In this document: positions 33,470 to 41,910 of the stretch, in pieces
How the letters are laid out: each line of letters opens with the position of its first letter
Numbering within the stretch: position 1 is the stretch's first letter
Source of the DNA: Streptomyces glomeratus
Lineage (GTDB): Bacteria; Actinomycetota; Actinomycetes; Streptomycetales; Streptomycetaceae
Assembly: GCF_021462825.1 (NCBI RefSeq)
Contig: NZ_JAKEEB010000003.1
Coordinates: forward strand, 186,001 to 250,000
DNA length: 64,000 nucleotides
Reading direction: 5' to 3'
Translations under genes and position numbers: made by a program
Notes under the pieces: generated by a model
What the model was told of the DNA's origin: nothing
Databases searched by the model: none
Seen by the model: only the letters and a program-made list of their open reading frames with translations

Positions 33470-33964
33470 GTGACGACACGTGGAGTCCTGTACGTGCACT
33501 CCGCGCCACGCGCACTGTGCCCGCATGTCGAGTGGGCAGTCGCGGGCGTGCTGGGCACGCGCGTCAACCTCGACTGGATCCGGCAGCCCGCCGCGCCCGG
33601 CACCTGGCGATCCGAGTTCTCCTGGCAGGGGGAGGACGGGACCGCCTCCAAACTCGCCTCCGCACTGCGCGGCTGGCACCTGCTGCGCTTCGAGGTGACC
33701 GCGGAACCCTGCCCGACAGCCGAGGGCGAGCGCTACAGCTGCACCCCCGACCTCGGGATCTTCCACGCGGTCACCGGCATTCACGGCGACATCCTGATCC
33801 CCGAGGACCGGCTGCGGGCCGCCCTGGTGCGCTCCCAGCGCGGCGAGAGCGAGCTGGAGGCCGAACTCGCCAAGCTGCTCGGCAAGCCGTGGGACGACGA
33901 ACTGGAACCGTTCCGCTACGCGGGCGAGGGCGCACCGGTCCGGTGGCTGCACCAGGTCGTGTGA
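33470..33964 (+). CDS. DUF3145 domain protein
   Basis: 164 residues, GTG with GAGG upstream. Contains TTRGVLYVHSAPRALCPHVEWAV, NLDWIRQPAAPGTWRSEFSW, GWHLLRFEVTAEP and FHAVTGIHGDILIPEDRLRAAL, a complete DUF3145 protein. It is conserved in actinobacteria at the end of the fatty-acid locus and faces fabF across a shared terminator. Function unknown; the genomic linkage hints at a link to lipid metabolism. Confidence 0.9.
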   Translation: MTTRGVLYVHSAPRALCPHVEWAVAGVLGTRVNLDWIRQPAAPGTWRSEFSWQGEDGTASKLASALRGWHLLRFEVTAEPCPTAEGERYSCTPDLGIFHAVTGIHGDILIPEDRLRAALVRSQRGESELEAELAKLLGKPWDDELEPFRYAGEGAPVRWLHQVV

Positions 33965-34025
33965 CCGGCCTTCACCCTCCACGGTTCCGTCCCGTCCGTG
34001 TCCCGCCCGTCCCCCGTTCGTACGA

Positions 34026-34056
34026 AAGGGCCCCCACCGAGTTGGCGGGGGCCCTT
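34026..34056. terminator. bidirectional terminator between DUF3145 and fabF
   Basis: Perfect 10-bp stem AAGGGCCCCC (34026-34035) and GGGGGCCCTT (34047-34056), positioned between the convergent stops, with short A/T ends on both sides. Confidence 0.8.
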
Positions 34057-34082
34057 CACATGGGCGACGGGGGCGACCCGGA

Positions 34083-35354
34083 TCACACCGTGCGGAACGC
34101 CAGGACCACGTTGTGGCCGCCGAACCCGAACGAGTCGTTCAGCGCGGCGATGCGGCCCTCGACCGGCAGCTTGCGGGCCTCGCCGCGGACCACGTCCGCG
34201 TTGGCCTCGGCCTCCGGGTCGATGTTCTCGACGTTGATCGTCGGCGGGGCGACACGGTGGTACAGCGCGAGGACGGTCGCCACCGACTCCACACCGCCCG
34301 CGCCGCCGAGCAGATGACCGGTCATCGACTTGGTCGCGGAGACCGCCATGTGGTCGGCGTCGTCGCCGAAGACCTTGCGCAGCGCCTTCAGCTCGGCGAT
34401 GTCACCGGCCGGGGTGGAGGTGGCGTGCGCGTTCACGTGCACGATCTCCGCCGGGTCCAGGTCGCTGTGGTCCAGCAGGCTCTGCAGGGCGTGCGAGATG
34501 CCGCGGCCCTCGGGCTCCGGCTGCACGATGTCGTGGGCGTCGGCGGAGATGCCCTGGCCGACCGCCTCGGCGTAGACGCGGGCGCCGCGCTTGGCGGCGT
34601 GCTCGGCCGACTCCAGGACCAGGACGCCCGCGCCCTCGCCGAGGACGAAGCCGTCACGGGCGACGTCGTAGGGACGCGAGGCGCCCTGCGGGTCGTCGTT
34701 GTTCTTGGACATCGCCATCATGTTGCCGAACGCGGCGATCGGCAGCGGGTGGATGGCCGCCTCCGTGCCACCGGCGACGACGACGTCGGCGCGGCCGGTG
34801 CGGATCATCTCGATGGCATAGCCGATGGCCTCGGCGCCCGACGCGCAGGCGGAGACCGGGGTGTGCACACCGGCGCGGGCGCCGACGAGCAGGCCCACGT
34901 TGGCGGACGGGCCGTTCGGCATCAGCATCGGCACCGTGTGCGGGGAGACACGGCGGACGCCCTTCTCCTTGAGCACGTCGTACTGGTCGAGCAGGGTCGT
35001 CACACCGCCGATGCCGGAGGCGATGACCGCGCCGAGACGGTCGGGGTCGACATCCGCACCCTCGCCCGCCTTGTCGGTGAAGCCCGCGTCCGCCCAGGCC
35101 TCCTTGGCCGCGATCAGCGCGAACTGCGCGGAGCGGTCCAGGCGGCGGGCCTGGGGCCGCGGGATGACCTCCGTCGGCTCAACGGCGATCTGCGCGGCGA
35201 TGCGGACCGCCTGCTCGGCGGCCCAGTCCTGCTCGAGGGGACGGACACCGGACTTGCCGGCGATCAGGCCTTCCCAGGTAGAGGCCGCGTCGCCACCCAG
35301 CGGTGTGGTTGCGCCGATACCGGTGACGACCACGGTGCGATTGGTCGAGCTCAC
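34083..35354 (-). CDS. fabF: beta-ketoacyl-ACP synthase II
   Basis: 423 residues. Elongating condensing enzyme that joins malonyl-ACP to acyl-ACP in the cytoplasm. The active-site Cys is at about 170 (TPVSACASGAEA), with His in VNAHATSTPAGD and SATKSMTGHLLGGAGG; the ending NDSFGFGGHNVVLAF is typical. GTG 35354 is preferred, with GGAGAAAG upstream and the family N-terminus TVVVTGIGATTPLGG following. Last gene of the fabD-fabH-acpP-fabF operon. Confidence 0.96.
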   Translation of the reverse strand: MSSTNRTVVVTGIGATTPLGGDAASTWEGLIAGKSGVRPLEQDWAAEQAVRIAAQIAVEPTEVIPRPQARRLDRSAQFALIAAKEAWADAGFTDKAGEGADVDPDRLGAVIASGIGGVTTLLDQYDVLKEKGVRRVSPHTVPMLMPNGPSANVGLLVGARAGVHTPVSACASGAEAIGYAIEMIRTGRADVVVAGGTEAAIHPLPIAAFGNMMAMSKNNDDPQGASRPYDVARDGFVLGEGAGVLVLESAEHAAKRGARVYAEAVGQGISADAHDIVQPEPEGRGISHALQSLLDHSDLDPAEIVHVNAHATSTPAGDIAELKALRKVFGDDADHMAVSATKSMTGHLLGGAGGVESVATVLALYHRVAPPTINVENIDPEAEANADVVRGEARKLPVEGRIAALNDSFGFGGHNVVLAFRTV

Positions 35355-35475
35355 GGGAATTCTTTCTCCAACGGATACGAGGATTAAGCGGCGCCACCGC
35401 CGGGTGGCGGGGCAACGGCCCGGATCACCGGGCCGCCGGCCCGGCACTGGGCTGTCTGGCCAGGTGATCGGTCGA

Positions 35476-35724
35476 TCAGGCCTGGTGCTTGAGGATGTAC
35501 TCGGCAGCGTCGCCGACGGTCTTGAGGTTCTTCACGTCGTCGTCCGGGATCTTGACGTCGAAGCGCTCCTCGGCGGCGACGACGACCTCGACCATGGACA
35601 GCGAGTCGACGTCCAGGTCGTCGGTGAAGGACTTGTCCAGCTGGACGTCCTCGGTGGGGATCCCGGCGATCTCGTTCACGATCTCGGCGAGACCGGCGAC
35701 GATCTCTTCCTGAGTGGCGGCCAT
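35476..35724 (-). CDS. acpP: acyl carrier protein
   Basis: 82 residues, acidic. The phosphopantetheine attachment Ser is residue 41 in DDLDVDSLSMVEVV. Carries the growing acyl chain for FabH, FabF and FabD encoded around it. GAAGGAGC precedes the ATG at a good distance. Confidence 0.97.
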   Translation of the reverse strand: MAATQEEIVAGLAEIVNEIAGIPTEDVQLDKSFTDDLDVDSLSMVEVVVAAEERFDVKIPDDDVKNLKTVGDAAEYILKHQA

Positions 35725-35823
35725 GTCAGGCGCTCCTTCGTAGATATCCGTCAGGGTGTGGCGCCCGCCGCGTCAGCGGCAGGTGTTTGCAGGTCCCGTG
35801 CCGGATGATCCGGCACGGAGTGC

Positions 35824-36891
35824 CTAGGGGAGGGTAACGACCGTCGCGGCGTACACGAGACCCGCCCCGAATCCGATGACGAGCGCGGTGTCGCCGCTCT
35901 TCGCCTCGCCGGTCGCCAGGAGCCGCTCCATCGCGAGCGGGATCGAGGCGGCCGAGGTGTTGCCGGTGGTGCGCACGTCACGCGCGACCGTCACGTGCTC
36001 CGGCAGCTTGAGAGTCTTCACCATCGAGTCGATGATCCGCACATTGGCCTGGTGCGGGATGAAGACGTCCAGGTCGTCCGCGGTGATTCCGGCCGCGTCC
36101 AGCGCCTGCTGGGCGACCTTCGCCATCTCGAACACGGCCCAGCGGAACACCGCCTGGCCCTCCTGCGTGATCGCGGGGAACTTGACGTTGCCCTCGCTGT
36201 CCACCGGGAGCTCGGAGGCGTCGCCCGTGGGGGCGCTCCCGCTCGGACGAAGCCGGGAGTGGGGGAGGAACTCGTTCCACGGCACGGTCTGCTTGATGGT
36301 CTCGGACTTGTCGCCCTCCGAGCCCCACACGGTCGGGCCGATGTGCGGCTCCTCGGAGGGGCCGACGACGACCGCGCCCGCACCGTCGCCGAACAGGAAG
36401 GCGGTGGCCCGGTCCTCCAGGTCCGTCAGGTCGGACAGCCGCTCCACGCCGATGACGAGGACGTACTCGGCGGACCCCTCGACGATCATGCCCTTGGCGA
36501 GCGTGAGGCCGTAGCCGAAGCCCGCGCAGCCGGCCGAGATGTCGAAGGCGGCCGCCTTGTCCGTGCCGAGCTTGTCGGCGATCTCGGTGGCGACGGCCGG
36601 GGTCTGGCTGAAGTGCGAGACGGTGGAGACGACGACCGCGCCGATCCGCTCGGCGGTGATCCCGGCGTCGGCGATCGCCTTGCCCGCCGCCTCGATCGAC
36701 ATCGCGGCGACGGTCTCCTCGTCGTTCGCCCAGTGCCGGGTCTCGATGCCGGAGCGGGAGCGGATCCACTCGTCGGACGAGTCGATCTTCTCCAGGATCA
36801 CCTCGTTGGGAACGACCCGGACCGGACGGTAGCCGCCGACCCCGAGAATGCGCGCGTACGGAGCACCCTTGCGTGCCTTGATCTTCGACAT
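35824..36891 (-). CDS. fabH: beta-ketoacyl-ACP synthase III with in-frame palindromic insertion
   Basis: 355 residues, against about 333-343 in typical actinobacterial FabH. Starts fatty-acid synthesis by condensing an acyl-CoA (branched starters in Streptomyces) with malonyl-ACP. Active-site Cys122 in DISAGCAGFGYGL, His in VFIPHQANVRIID and Asn in TTGNTSAASIPL. Between WNEFL and GDASELPVD the protein carries PHSRLRPSGSAPT, encoded by a small palindromic repeat (36227-36268) inserted in a surface-loop region without breaking the frame. Sits 16 bases downstream of fabD. Confidence 0.95.
   Translation of the reverse strand: MSKIKARKGAPYARILGVGGYRPVRVVPNEVILEKIDSSDEWIRSRSGIETRHWANDEETVAAMSIEAAGKAIADAGITAERIGAVVVSTVSHFSQTPAVATEIADKLGTDKAAAFDISAGCAGFGYGLTLAKGMIVEGSAEYVLVIGVERLSDLTDLEDRATAFLFGDGAGAVVVGPSEEPHIGPTVWGSEGDKSETIKQTVPWNEFLPHSRLRPSGSAPTGDASELPVDSEGNVKFPAITQEGQAVFRWAVFEMAKVAQQALDAAGITADDLDVFIPHQANVRIIDSMVKTLKLPEHVTVARDVRTTGNTSAASIPLAMERLLATGEAKSGDTALVIGFGAGLVYAATVVTLP
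36227..36268. repeat. small palindromic Streptomyces repeat inside fabH
   Basis: 42 bases: GTGGGGGCGCTCCCG, then GCTCGGACGAAGC, then CGGGAGTGGGGGAGG. CTCCCG and CGGGAG form the stem around the GCTCGG...GAAGC centre. The pattern (G-run, CTCCCG/CTCGG-ACGAAGC/CGGGAG, GTGGGGGAG) is that of the short hairpin repeats scattered in many Streptomyces genomes, usually between genes. Here it is read as about 13 codons of fabH. Confidence 0.65.
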
Positions 36892-36907
36892 GCTCTCGGG
36901 CTCCTAA

Positions 36908-37828
36908 TCAGGCGCTGTGCTCGGCGACGAGGGCACGAGCGGCGTCGAGGTCGTCGGGGGTCTTCAGGGCCAGGGTCCGGACATCCGGCAGGGCGCGCTT
37001 GGCGATGCCCGTGAGGGTGCCGCCGGGGCACACCTCGATCAGCGCCGTGACGCCCAGCTTCTCGAAGGTCTCCATGCACAGGTCCCAGCGGACCGGGTTG
37101 GCGACCTGGCCGATCAGCCGCTGAAGGACCTCGGAACCGGTGGCGACGGCCTGACCGTCCTTGTTCGAGACATAGGTGACCCGGGGGTCGGCGGGCGTCA
37201 GCGCCTCGGCGGCCTCCGCGAGGCGGTCGACCGCGGGCGCCATGTGGTGGGTGTGGAACGCGCCCGCCACCTTCAGCGGGACCACACGGCGCACGCCCTC
37301 GGGCTTGTCCTCCGCCAGGGCGGCCAGCTGCTCCAGGGTGCCGGCGGCGACGATCTGTCCCGCGCCGTTCACATTCGCCGGGGTCAGACCCAGCTTCTCC
37401 AGGTGCGGGAGCGTCGTCGAGGGCTCGCCGCCGAGCAGAGCCGACATGCCCGTGGGGGTGATGGCGGCGGCCTCGGCCATGGCCAGGCCCCGCTTGCGGA
37501 CGAGCGTCAGCGCGGCCGTGTCGTCGAGGACGCCCGCGAAGCCGGCCGCGGTGATCTCACCGACGCTGTGCCCGGCGACGGCGCCGGGCGTGATGTCACC
37601 CAGTGCCGCGGCGGACAGCAGGCCCGCGGCGACCAGCAGCGGCTGGGCGACGGCGGTGTCGCGGATGGCGTCGGCGTCGCCCTGGGTGCCGTAGTGGGCG
37701 AGGTCGAGCCCGATGGCCTCCGACCATGCCGCGACGCGGTCGGCGGCGCCGGGAAGGTCGAGCCAGGGAGTCAAAAAGCCGGGCGTCTGGGCGCCCTGGC
37801 CGGGAGCGACGAGTACGAGCACTCTCAC
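36908..37828 (-). CDS. fabD: malonyl-CoA:ACP acyltransferase
   Basis: 306 residues. N-terminal LVLVAPGQGAQTPGFL, the active-site Ser near residue 88 in AVAGHSVGEITAA, and GAFHTHHMAPAVDRL containing the catalytic His. Loads malonyl units onto AcpP. Start codons GTG 37828 and GTG 37822 both lie behind AGAGAGAG; the first is used. First gene of the operon, 83 bases downstream of fasR, the gap carrying the operon's promoter. Confidence 0.95.
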   Translation of the reverse strand: MRVLVLVAPGQGAQTPGFLTPWLDLPGAADRVAAWSEAIGLDLAHYGTQGDADAIRDTAVAQPLLVAAGLLSAAALGDITPGAVAGHSVGEITAAGFAGVLDDTAALTLVRKRGLAMAEAAAITPTGMSALLGGEPSTTLPHLEKLGLTPANVNGAGQIVAAGTLEQLAALAEDKPEGVRRVVPLKVAGAFHTHHMAPAVDRLAEAAEALTPADPRVTYVSNKDGQAVATGSEVLQRLIGQVANPVRWDLCMETFEKLGVTALIEVCPGGTLTGIAKRALPDVRTLALKTPDDLDAARALVAEHSA

Positions 37829-37888
37829 ACTCTCTCTTGGGGACGGCCGGGGCCGCCCGTGAGGACAAGGACGAAGAACAGCAGGGGG

Positions 37889-37914
37889 TTTTGTGGGCCC
37901 CCGACAAAAGGCTA
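37889..37914 (-). promoter_or_regulatory. fab operon promoter region with candidate FasR site
   Basis: In the leftward direction TAGCCT (37909-37914) is a good -10 with no recognisable -35, as expected of an activator-dependent promoter; it overlaps the fasR stop codon. Directly downstream, TTTTGT (37889-37894) and ACAAAA (37904-37909) form an inverted repeat spaced by nine G/C bases. FasR is known in S. coelicolor to bind the fabD promoter and activate it; that this dyad is the site is inferred. Confidence 0.45.
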
Positions 37915-39117
37915 TGTCTGGGGATCTGCCTCGGCCAGACGCCCAAGGATCAGCGCGATCCGCAACGTGAACGCGGAGCGTACATCAGAAGGCGACCATC
38001 CGGTGACGTCAGTCACACGTCGGAGCCGGTAGCGCACGGTGTTCGGGTGAACGAAAAGCATGCGGGCAGCACCTTCCAGACTGGACGCCTGCTCCAGATA
38101 CACGCTGAGGGTCTCCAGGAGCGCGGATCCCGCCTCCTCGAGTGGTCTGTAGATCTCCTCCACCAGTTGCTCGCGTGCGCTCGGATCACCGGCGATCGCG
38201 CGCTCCGGCAGCAGATCGTCGGCCAGCACCGGGCGCGGTGCGTCCTGCCAGGCGGAACACGCTTTCAGGCCCGCCGCCGCGGCCTGCGCGGACCGGGTCG
38301 CGGCCAGCAGGTCGGGCACGATCGGCCCGGCGACGACGGGTCCGGCGGCGAACGGGCCGATGAGCGACTTGGCGACGGCGAGCGGATTGTCGTTGCCGCC
38401 CGCGACGACGACGAGCCGGTCGCCGAGCACGCCCGTGAGCACCTGGAGCTTGGCGTGCCGGGCGGCCCGCCGGATGGCCTCGACCGTCAGCTCGCTGTCA
38501 CCGTCGGGGGCCGTGCCGAGCACCACGCACACATGCTCGGGAGAGTTCCAGCCGAGCGCGGCGGCCCGGCTGACGGCCCCCTCGTCGGCCTCCCCGCTGA
38601 GCACGGCGTTGACCACGAGTGACTCCAGGCGTGCGTCCCAGGCGCCACGTGCCTCGGCGGCCTGGGCGTAGACCTGGGCGGTGGCGAAGGCGATCTCCCG
38701 GGCGTAGACGAGGAGCGCCTCGCGCAGCACGGACTCGTCGCCGGGAGCGGCCACCTCGTCGATGGCGGACTCCATGACCTCGATGGTCGTCCGCACCATC
38801 TCCACGGTCTGCCGCAGGGTGATGGCCCGGGTCAGCTCGCGCGGCGCGGTTCCGAAGACGTCCGTGGAGATGGCCTGAGGGGCGTCCGGGTGCCGGAACC
38901 ACTCGGTGAACGCGGCGATACCCGCCTGGGCCACCAGGCCGATCCAGGAGCGGTTCTCCGGTGGCATCGCCCGGTACCACGGGAGCGTCTCGTCCATGCG
39001 CGCGATGGCCTGCGCGGCGAGACTTCCGGACGATTTCTCCAGCCGCTTCAGGGTCGCGGCGTGCGGATGGACGGAGTGCGCTGCGGGCTCGGGGTGGATG
39101 GCTTGGGGTTCGGGCAC
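37912..39117 (-). CDS. fasR: PucR-type activator of fatty-acid synthesis, FasR
   Basis: 401 residues. Adjacent to fabD in the same orientation, as fasR (activator of fabDHPF) is in S. coelicolor. C-terminal helix-turn-helix LETLSVYLEQASSLEGAARMLFVHPNTVRYRLRRV and SAFTLRIALILGRL; the N-terminal part (LPWYRAMPPENRSWIGLVAQAGIAAFTEWF) is the sensor region typical of this group. Known role: keeps malonyl-CoA use and membrane lipid synthesis balanced. Confidence 0.9.
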   Translation of the reverse strand: MPEPQAIHPEPAAHSVHPHAATLKRLEKSSGSLAAQAIARMDETLPWYRAMPPENRSWIGLVAQAGIAAFTEWFRHPDAPQAISTDVFGTAPRELTRAITLRQTVEMVRTTIEVMESAIDEVAAPGDESVLREALLVYAREIAFATAQVYAQAAEARGAWDARLESLVVNAVLSGEADEGAVSRAAALGWNSPEHVCVVLGTAPDGDSELTVEAIRRAARHAKLQVLTGVLGDRLVVVAGGNDNPLAVAKSLIGPFAAGPVVAGPIVPDLLAATRSAQAAAAGLKACSAWQDAPRPVLADDLLPERAIAGDPSAREQLVEEIYRPLEEAGSALLETLSVYLEQASSLEGAARMLFVHPNTVRYRLRRVTDVTGWSPSDVRSAFTLRIALILGRLAEADPQT

Positions 39118-39190
39118 GGGGACAAGACTGCCTTATCGGGACGGGGGCGTGGGGCGGCGGGTCCCGGAGCGCGGGAGGAGCGGGGCTACG

Positions 39191-39859
39191 GTGGTGGCTG
39201 TGATGGACGTTCGGCGCGCCGGTGAGCGCTACCTCGGAGGGGACCGGGCCGCCGGGATCGAGTCCCTGCACGCCTTCAGCTTCGGCCCACACTACGACCC
39301 GGACAACCTCCGGTTCGGCGCCGTGATCGCGTGCAACGAGGAGCGGCTGGCCCCGGGCGCCGGCTTCGACGAGCACCCGCACAGCCACACGGAGATCGTC
39401 ACATGGGTGGTGGAGGGGGAGCTGACCCACCGCGACTCGACGGGCCATGCGACGGTGATCCGCCCCGGCGACGTGCAGCGGCTGAGTGCGGCGGGCGGTG
39501 TCCGTCACGTGGAGCGCAACGATGCCGGCGTCCCCCTGGCCTTCGTGCAGATGTGGCTGGCCCCCCGGGAGCCGGGCGGCGACCCCGCCTACGAGGTGGT
39601 CCGCGGCATCGCGGACTCCACGCCGTACGCGGTCCCCGAGGCGGGCGCGATGCTCCATGTCCGCCGGCTGGCGGCGGGGGAGCGCACCGCGGTACCGGAC
39701 GCGGCGTATGCGTATGTGCACGTCGTACGCGGCGCCGTACGGCTGGGCGGTCAGGAACTCGGCCCGGGGGACTCGGCCCGGATCACGGACGCGAAGGACC
39801 TGGAGGCGGTGGGGGCGTCGACGGGGGCGGAGTTGCTGGTGTGGGAGATGGCGGGATGA
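39191..39859 (+). CDS. pirin family protein (bicupin)
   Basis: About 222 residues from GTG 39191, which has GGAGGAG ten bases upstream; ATG 39203 is an alternative without a ribosome site. N-terminal cupin: SFGPHYDPDNLRFGAVIACNEERLAPGAGFDEHPHSHTEIVTWVVEGELTHRDSTGH holds the metal-binding His/Glu set, followed by GDVQRLSAAGGVRHVERN. The second cupin is shorter (YAYVHVVRGAVRLGG). Some pirins are quercetinases or regulators; the role here is unknown. Its stop codon lies in the first unit of the repeat array that follows. Confidence 0.85.
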   Translation: MVAVMDVRRAGERYLGGDRAAGIESLHAFSFGPHYDPDNLRFGAVIACNEERLAPGAGFDEHPHSHTEIVTWVVEGELTHRDSTGHATVIRPGDVQRLSAAGGVRHVERNDAGVPLAFVQMWLAPREPGGDPAYEVVRGIADSTPYAVPEAGAMLHVRRLAAGERTAVPDAAYAYVHVVRGAVRLGGQELGPGDSARITDAKDLEAVGASTGAELLVWEMAG

Positions 39860-40502
39860 CTGCGGGGGAGCCGGGTCGCCCCGGATGACCGCGGGGGAGC
39901 CGGGTCGCCCCGGATGACCGCGTCGGAAGCCGGGCGGCTCGGGGGATGAGCCGGGGGTCCCGGGAGGCCGGGCGACCGGTCCGCGGAGCCCGGGCGGCAA
40001 CGGGGCGGAGGGGCCTGGCGGCTGCGGGTTGAAGGGCCCGGGGCCCACGGGGCGAAGGGCCCTGGGGTCCACGGGGTGGAGGTCGTCTGGCGGCTGCGGG
40101 ACAGAGGGGCCTGGCGGCTTTGGGGCGAAGGGGCCTGGCGGCTGCGGGGCGAAGGGCCCCGTGGGTCACGGTGCGAGGGGCCTCGGCCGCTGCGGGGTGG
40201 AGGGCCTTGGGGTCACCGGGGCGAAGGTGCCTGGCGGCTGCGGGGTGGAGGGGCCTGGCGGCTGTGGGGTGGAGGGGCTGGCGGCTGCGGGGCGAGGGGC
40301 CCCGGGGGCCACGGCGCGAGGGGCCTGGCGGCTGTGGGGTGGAGGGGTCTGGCGGCTTTGGGGCGAAGGGCCCCGTGGGTCACGGTGCGAGGGGCCCCGG
40401 CCGCTGCGGGGTGGAGGGGCCTGGCGGCTGTGGGGTGGAGGGGCTGGCGGCTGCGGGGCGAGGGGCCCCGGGGGCCACGGCGCAAGGGGCCCCCGGCGGC
40501 CC
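39856..40502. repeat. G-rich minisatellite array, about 24-base period
   Basis: Starts with two near-identical 29-base units (39856-39884 and 39885-39913) and a broken third, the first overlapping the pirin stop codon. From about 40010 to 40500 degenerate units of 23-25 bases follow (core GGCGGCTGCGGGGTGG, then AGGGGCCT). Longer blocks are also duplicated: the stretch around 40146-40205 recurs near 40365-40425, and 40279-40320 recurs near 40439-40490. The plus strand is strongly G-rich. A frame reading EGPGGCGV-like octapeptides exists but runs antisense through the next gene, so coding is doubtful. Confidence 0.8.
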
Positions 40503-41324
40503 TCAGCCCCGTACCTCCGTCAGCACCGCGTCCGTGAACGGCGTCCACGCCTCGATGGCCCACGGCCCGAACGCCCGGTCCGTCAGTGCGACGCACGCCA
40601 CGCCCGCTGCGGGGTCGATCCACAGGAACGTGCCCGACTGCCCGAAGTGGCCGAAGGTCCTGGGCGAGGAGGAAGTCCCCGTCCAGTGCGGCGACTTGGA
40701 GTCGCGGATCTCGAAGCCGAGGCCCCAGTCGTTGGGGTTCTGGTGCCCGTACCCCGGCAGGACGCCCTTGGTTCCCGGGTACTGCACGGTCATCGCCTCG
40801 GCGACCGTGCGGGGGTCGAGCAGGCGGGGCGCCTGGACCTCGGCGGCGAAGCGCACGAGGTCGGAGACCGTCGAGACGCCGTCCTTGGCGGGGGAGCCGT
40901 CCAGGCTCGTCGAGGCCATGCCCAGCGGCTGGAGGACCGCCTGCCGGGCGTACTCGGCGAAGGGGATGTCCGTCGCCTTCGCCACATGGTCGCCCAGCAC
41001 CTCGAACCCGGCGTTCGAGTACAGCCGCCGCTCCCCGGGCGCGGAGGTGACCCGGTGCTCGTCGAACGCCAGCCCGGAGGTGTGGGCGAGGAGGTGACGC
41101 ACCGTGGAGCCGGGCGGCCCGGCGGGCTCGTCCAGTTCGACGGCCCCCTCCTCGTACGCGACGAGCACCGCGTACGCGGCGAGCGGCTTGGTGACCGAGG
41201 CCAGCCGGAAGCGGTGGCCGACCGGTCCGTGCGTGCCGAGCACGGTGCCGTCCGCGCGGACGACCGCCGCGGCGGCGGTGGGGACGGGCCAGTTCTCGAT
41301 CAGCACCAGGCTCTGCAGGGACAT
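40503..41324 (-). CDS. serine hydrolase of the beta-lactamase/DD-peptidase fold
   Basis: 273 residues, no signal peptide. RLASVTKPLAAYAV supplies the SxxK nucleophile motif, RRLYSNAGFEVLG the YxN motif, and FGHFGQSGTFLWID the third block (HxG type), as in class C beta-lactamase-like esterases. Probably a cytoplasmic esterase or amidase, not antibiotic resistance. ATG 41324 is used; GTG 41330 is possible. Convergent with the pirin gene across the repeat array, whose edge touches its stop codon. Confidence 0.85.
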   Translation of the reverse strand: MSLQSLVLIENWPVPTAAAAVVRADGTVLGTHGPVGHRFRLASVTKPLAAYAVLVAYEEGAVELDEPAGPPGSTVRHLLAHTSGLAFDEHRVTSAPGERRLYSNAGFEVLGDHVAKATDIPFAEYARQAVLQPLGMASTSLDGSPAKDGVSTVSDLVRFAAEVQAPRLLDPRTVAEAMTVQYPGTKGVLPGYGHQNPNDWGLGFEIRDSKSPHWTGTSSSPRTFGHFGQSGTFLWIDPAAGVACVALTDRAFGPWAIEAWTPFTDAVLTEVRG

Positions 41325-41343
41325 GCACACGAGCCTATGCGGC

Positions 41344-41814
41344 TCACAGGTCCAGCCGCATCGAGGGGTCCGGCTTGCGGACGAAGCCCAGCGACGCGTA
41401 CAACGGCTCGGCCTGGGCGGACGCGTTCAGATCGACCTGCCGGACGTCCTGCTCGCGGAACCAGTCCAGCAGCGTCTCCATACAGGCGCGGGCGTGGCCC
41501 CGGCGGCGTGCGTCCGGATCGGTGGCGACGCTGAACACATGGCCCACCCGGCCGTGCGGATTGCCCGCCCGGCCGATCCGGTACTCGACCGTGCCCACCG
41601 CGAGTGCGGCGAGTGCCCCCGGCCGCCCGGGATGGTCGGTCACGAACGCGACGAAACCGCCGTCCGCGTCGGCCAGGCGGCGGCGCAGGGTCGGCAGGGA
41701 TTCCGCGTGCCACCGTGAGGAGGAACCGGCCTCGAAGAGGGAGTCCAGCATGATCTGACGCAGTCGCAGCATTTCTTCGGCATCCTCGGGCCCGGCCCGG
41801 CGTACGAGACTCAT
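41344..41814 (-). CDS. GNAT family N-acetyltransferase
   Basis: 156 residues. Acetyl-CoA motif A: VGHVFSVATDPDARRRGHARACMETLLDW; motif B: LNASAQAEPLYASLGFVRKPDPSMRL. N-terminal VRRAGPEDAEEMLRLRQIMLDSLF is common in Streptomyces GNATs. The substrate is unknown. Starts at ATG 41814 and lies 19 bases upstream of the serine hydrolase, probably in one transcript. Confidence 0.88.
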   Translation of the reverse strand: MSLVRRAGPEDAEEMLRLRQIMLDSLFEAGSSSRWHAESLPTLRRRLADADGGFVAFVTDHPGRPGALAALAVGTVEYRIGRAGNPHGRVGHVFSVATDPDARRRGHARACMETLLDWFREQDVRQVDLNASAQAEPLYASLGFVRKPDPSMRLDL

Positions 41815-41872
41815 GGCGCGCACGCTAGTCACGCAGGCCCACCCGGGTCTCCGTAATTTCCCCTGATTCCGC

Positions 41873-41903
41873 TTGCTTGGAGTGCACTCCAGCGTTCTAG
41901 CGT
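41873..41903 (+). promoter_or_regulatory. MerR-type promoter with 19-base spacer and palindromic operator
   Basis: TTGCTT (41873-41878) and TAGCGT (41898-41903) are separated by 19 bases, the over-long spacer that MerR-family activators correct by DNA distortion. The spacer starts with the palindrome TGGAGTGCACTCCA (41878-41891). Transcription would begin at about 41910-41911, at the ATG itself, so the merR message is probably leaderless. Confidence 0.7.
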
Positions 41904-41910
41904 GGAGGTC

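Noticed and set aside
40503..41324. Antibiotic-resistance beta-lactamase
   Set aside because: No signal peptide and the motif pattern is of the broad serine-hydrolase group; resistance function is not supported.
40029..41534. Collagen-like Gly-x-y protein (EGPGGCGV octapeptides) read rightward from the repeat array
   Set aside because: The frame continues as meaningless antisense of the serine-hydrolase gene and lacks a clear ribosome site; the period of 24 bases automatically gives an octapeptide repeat.
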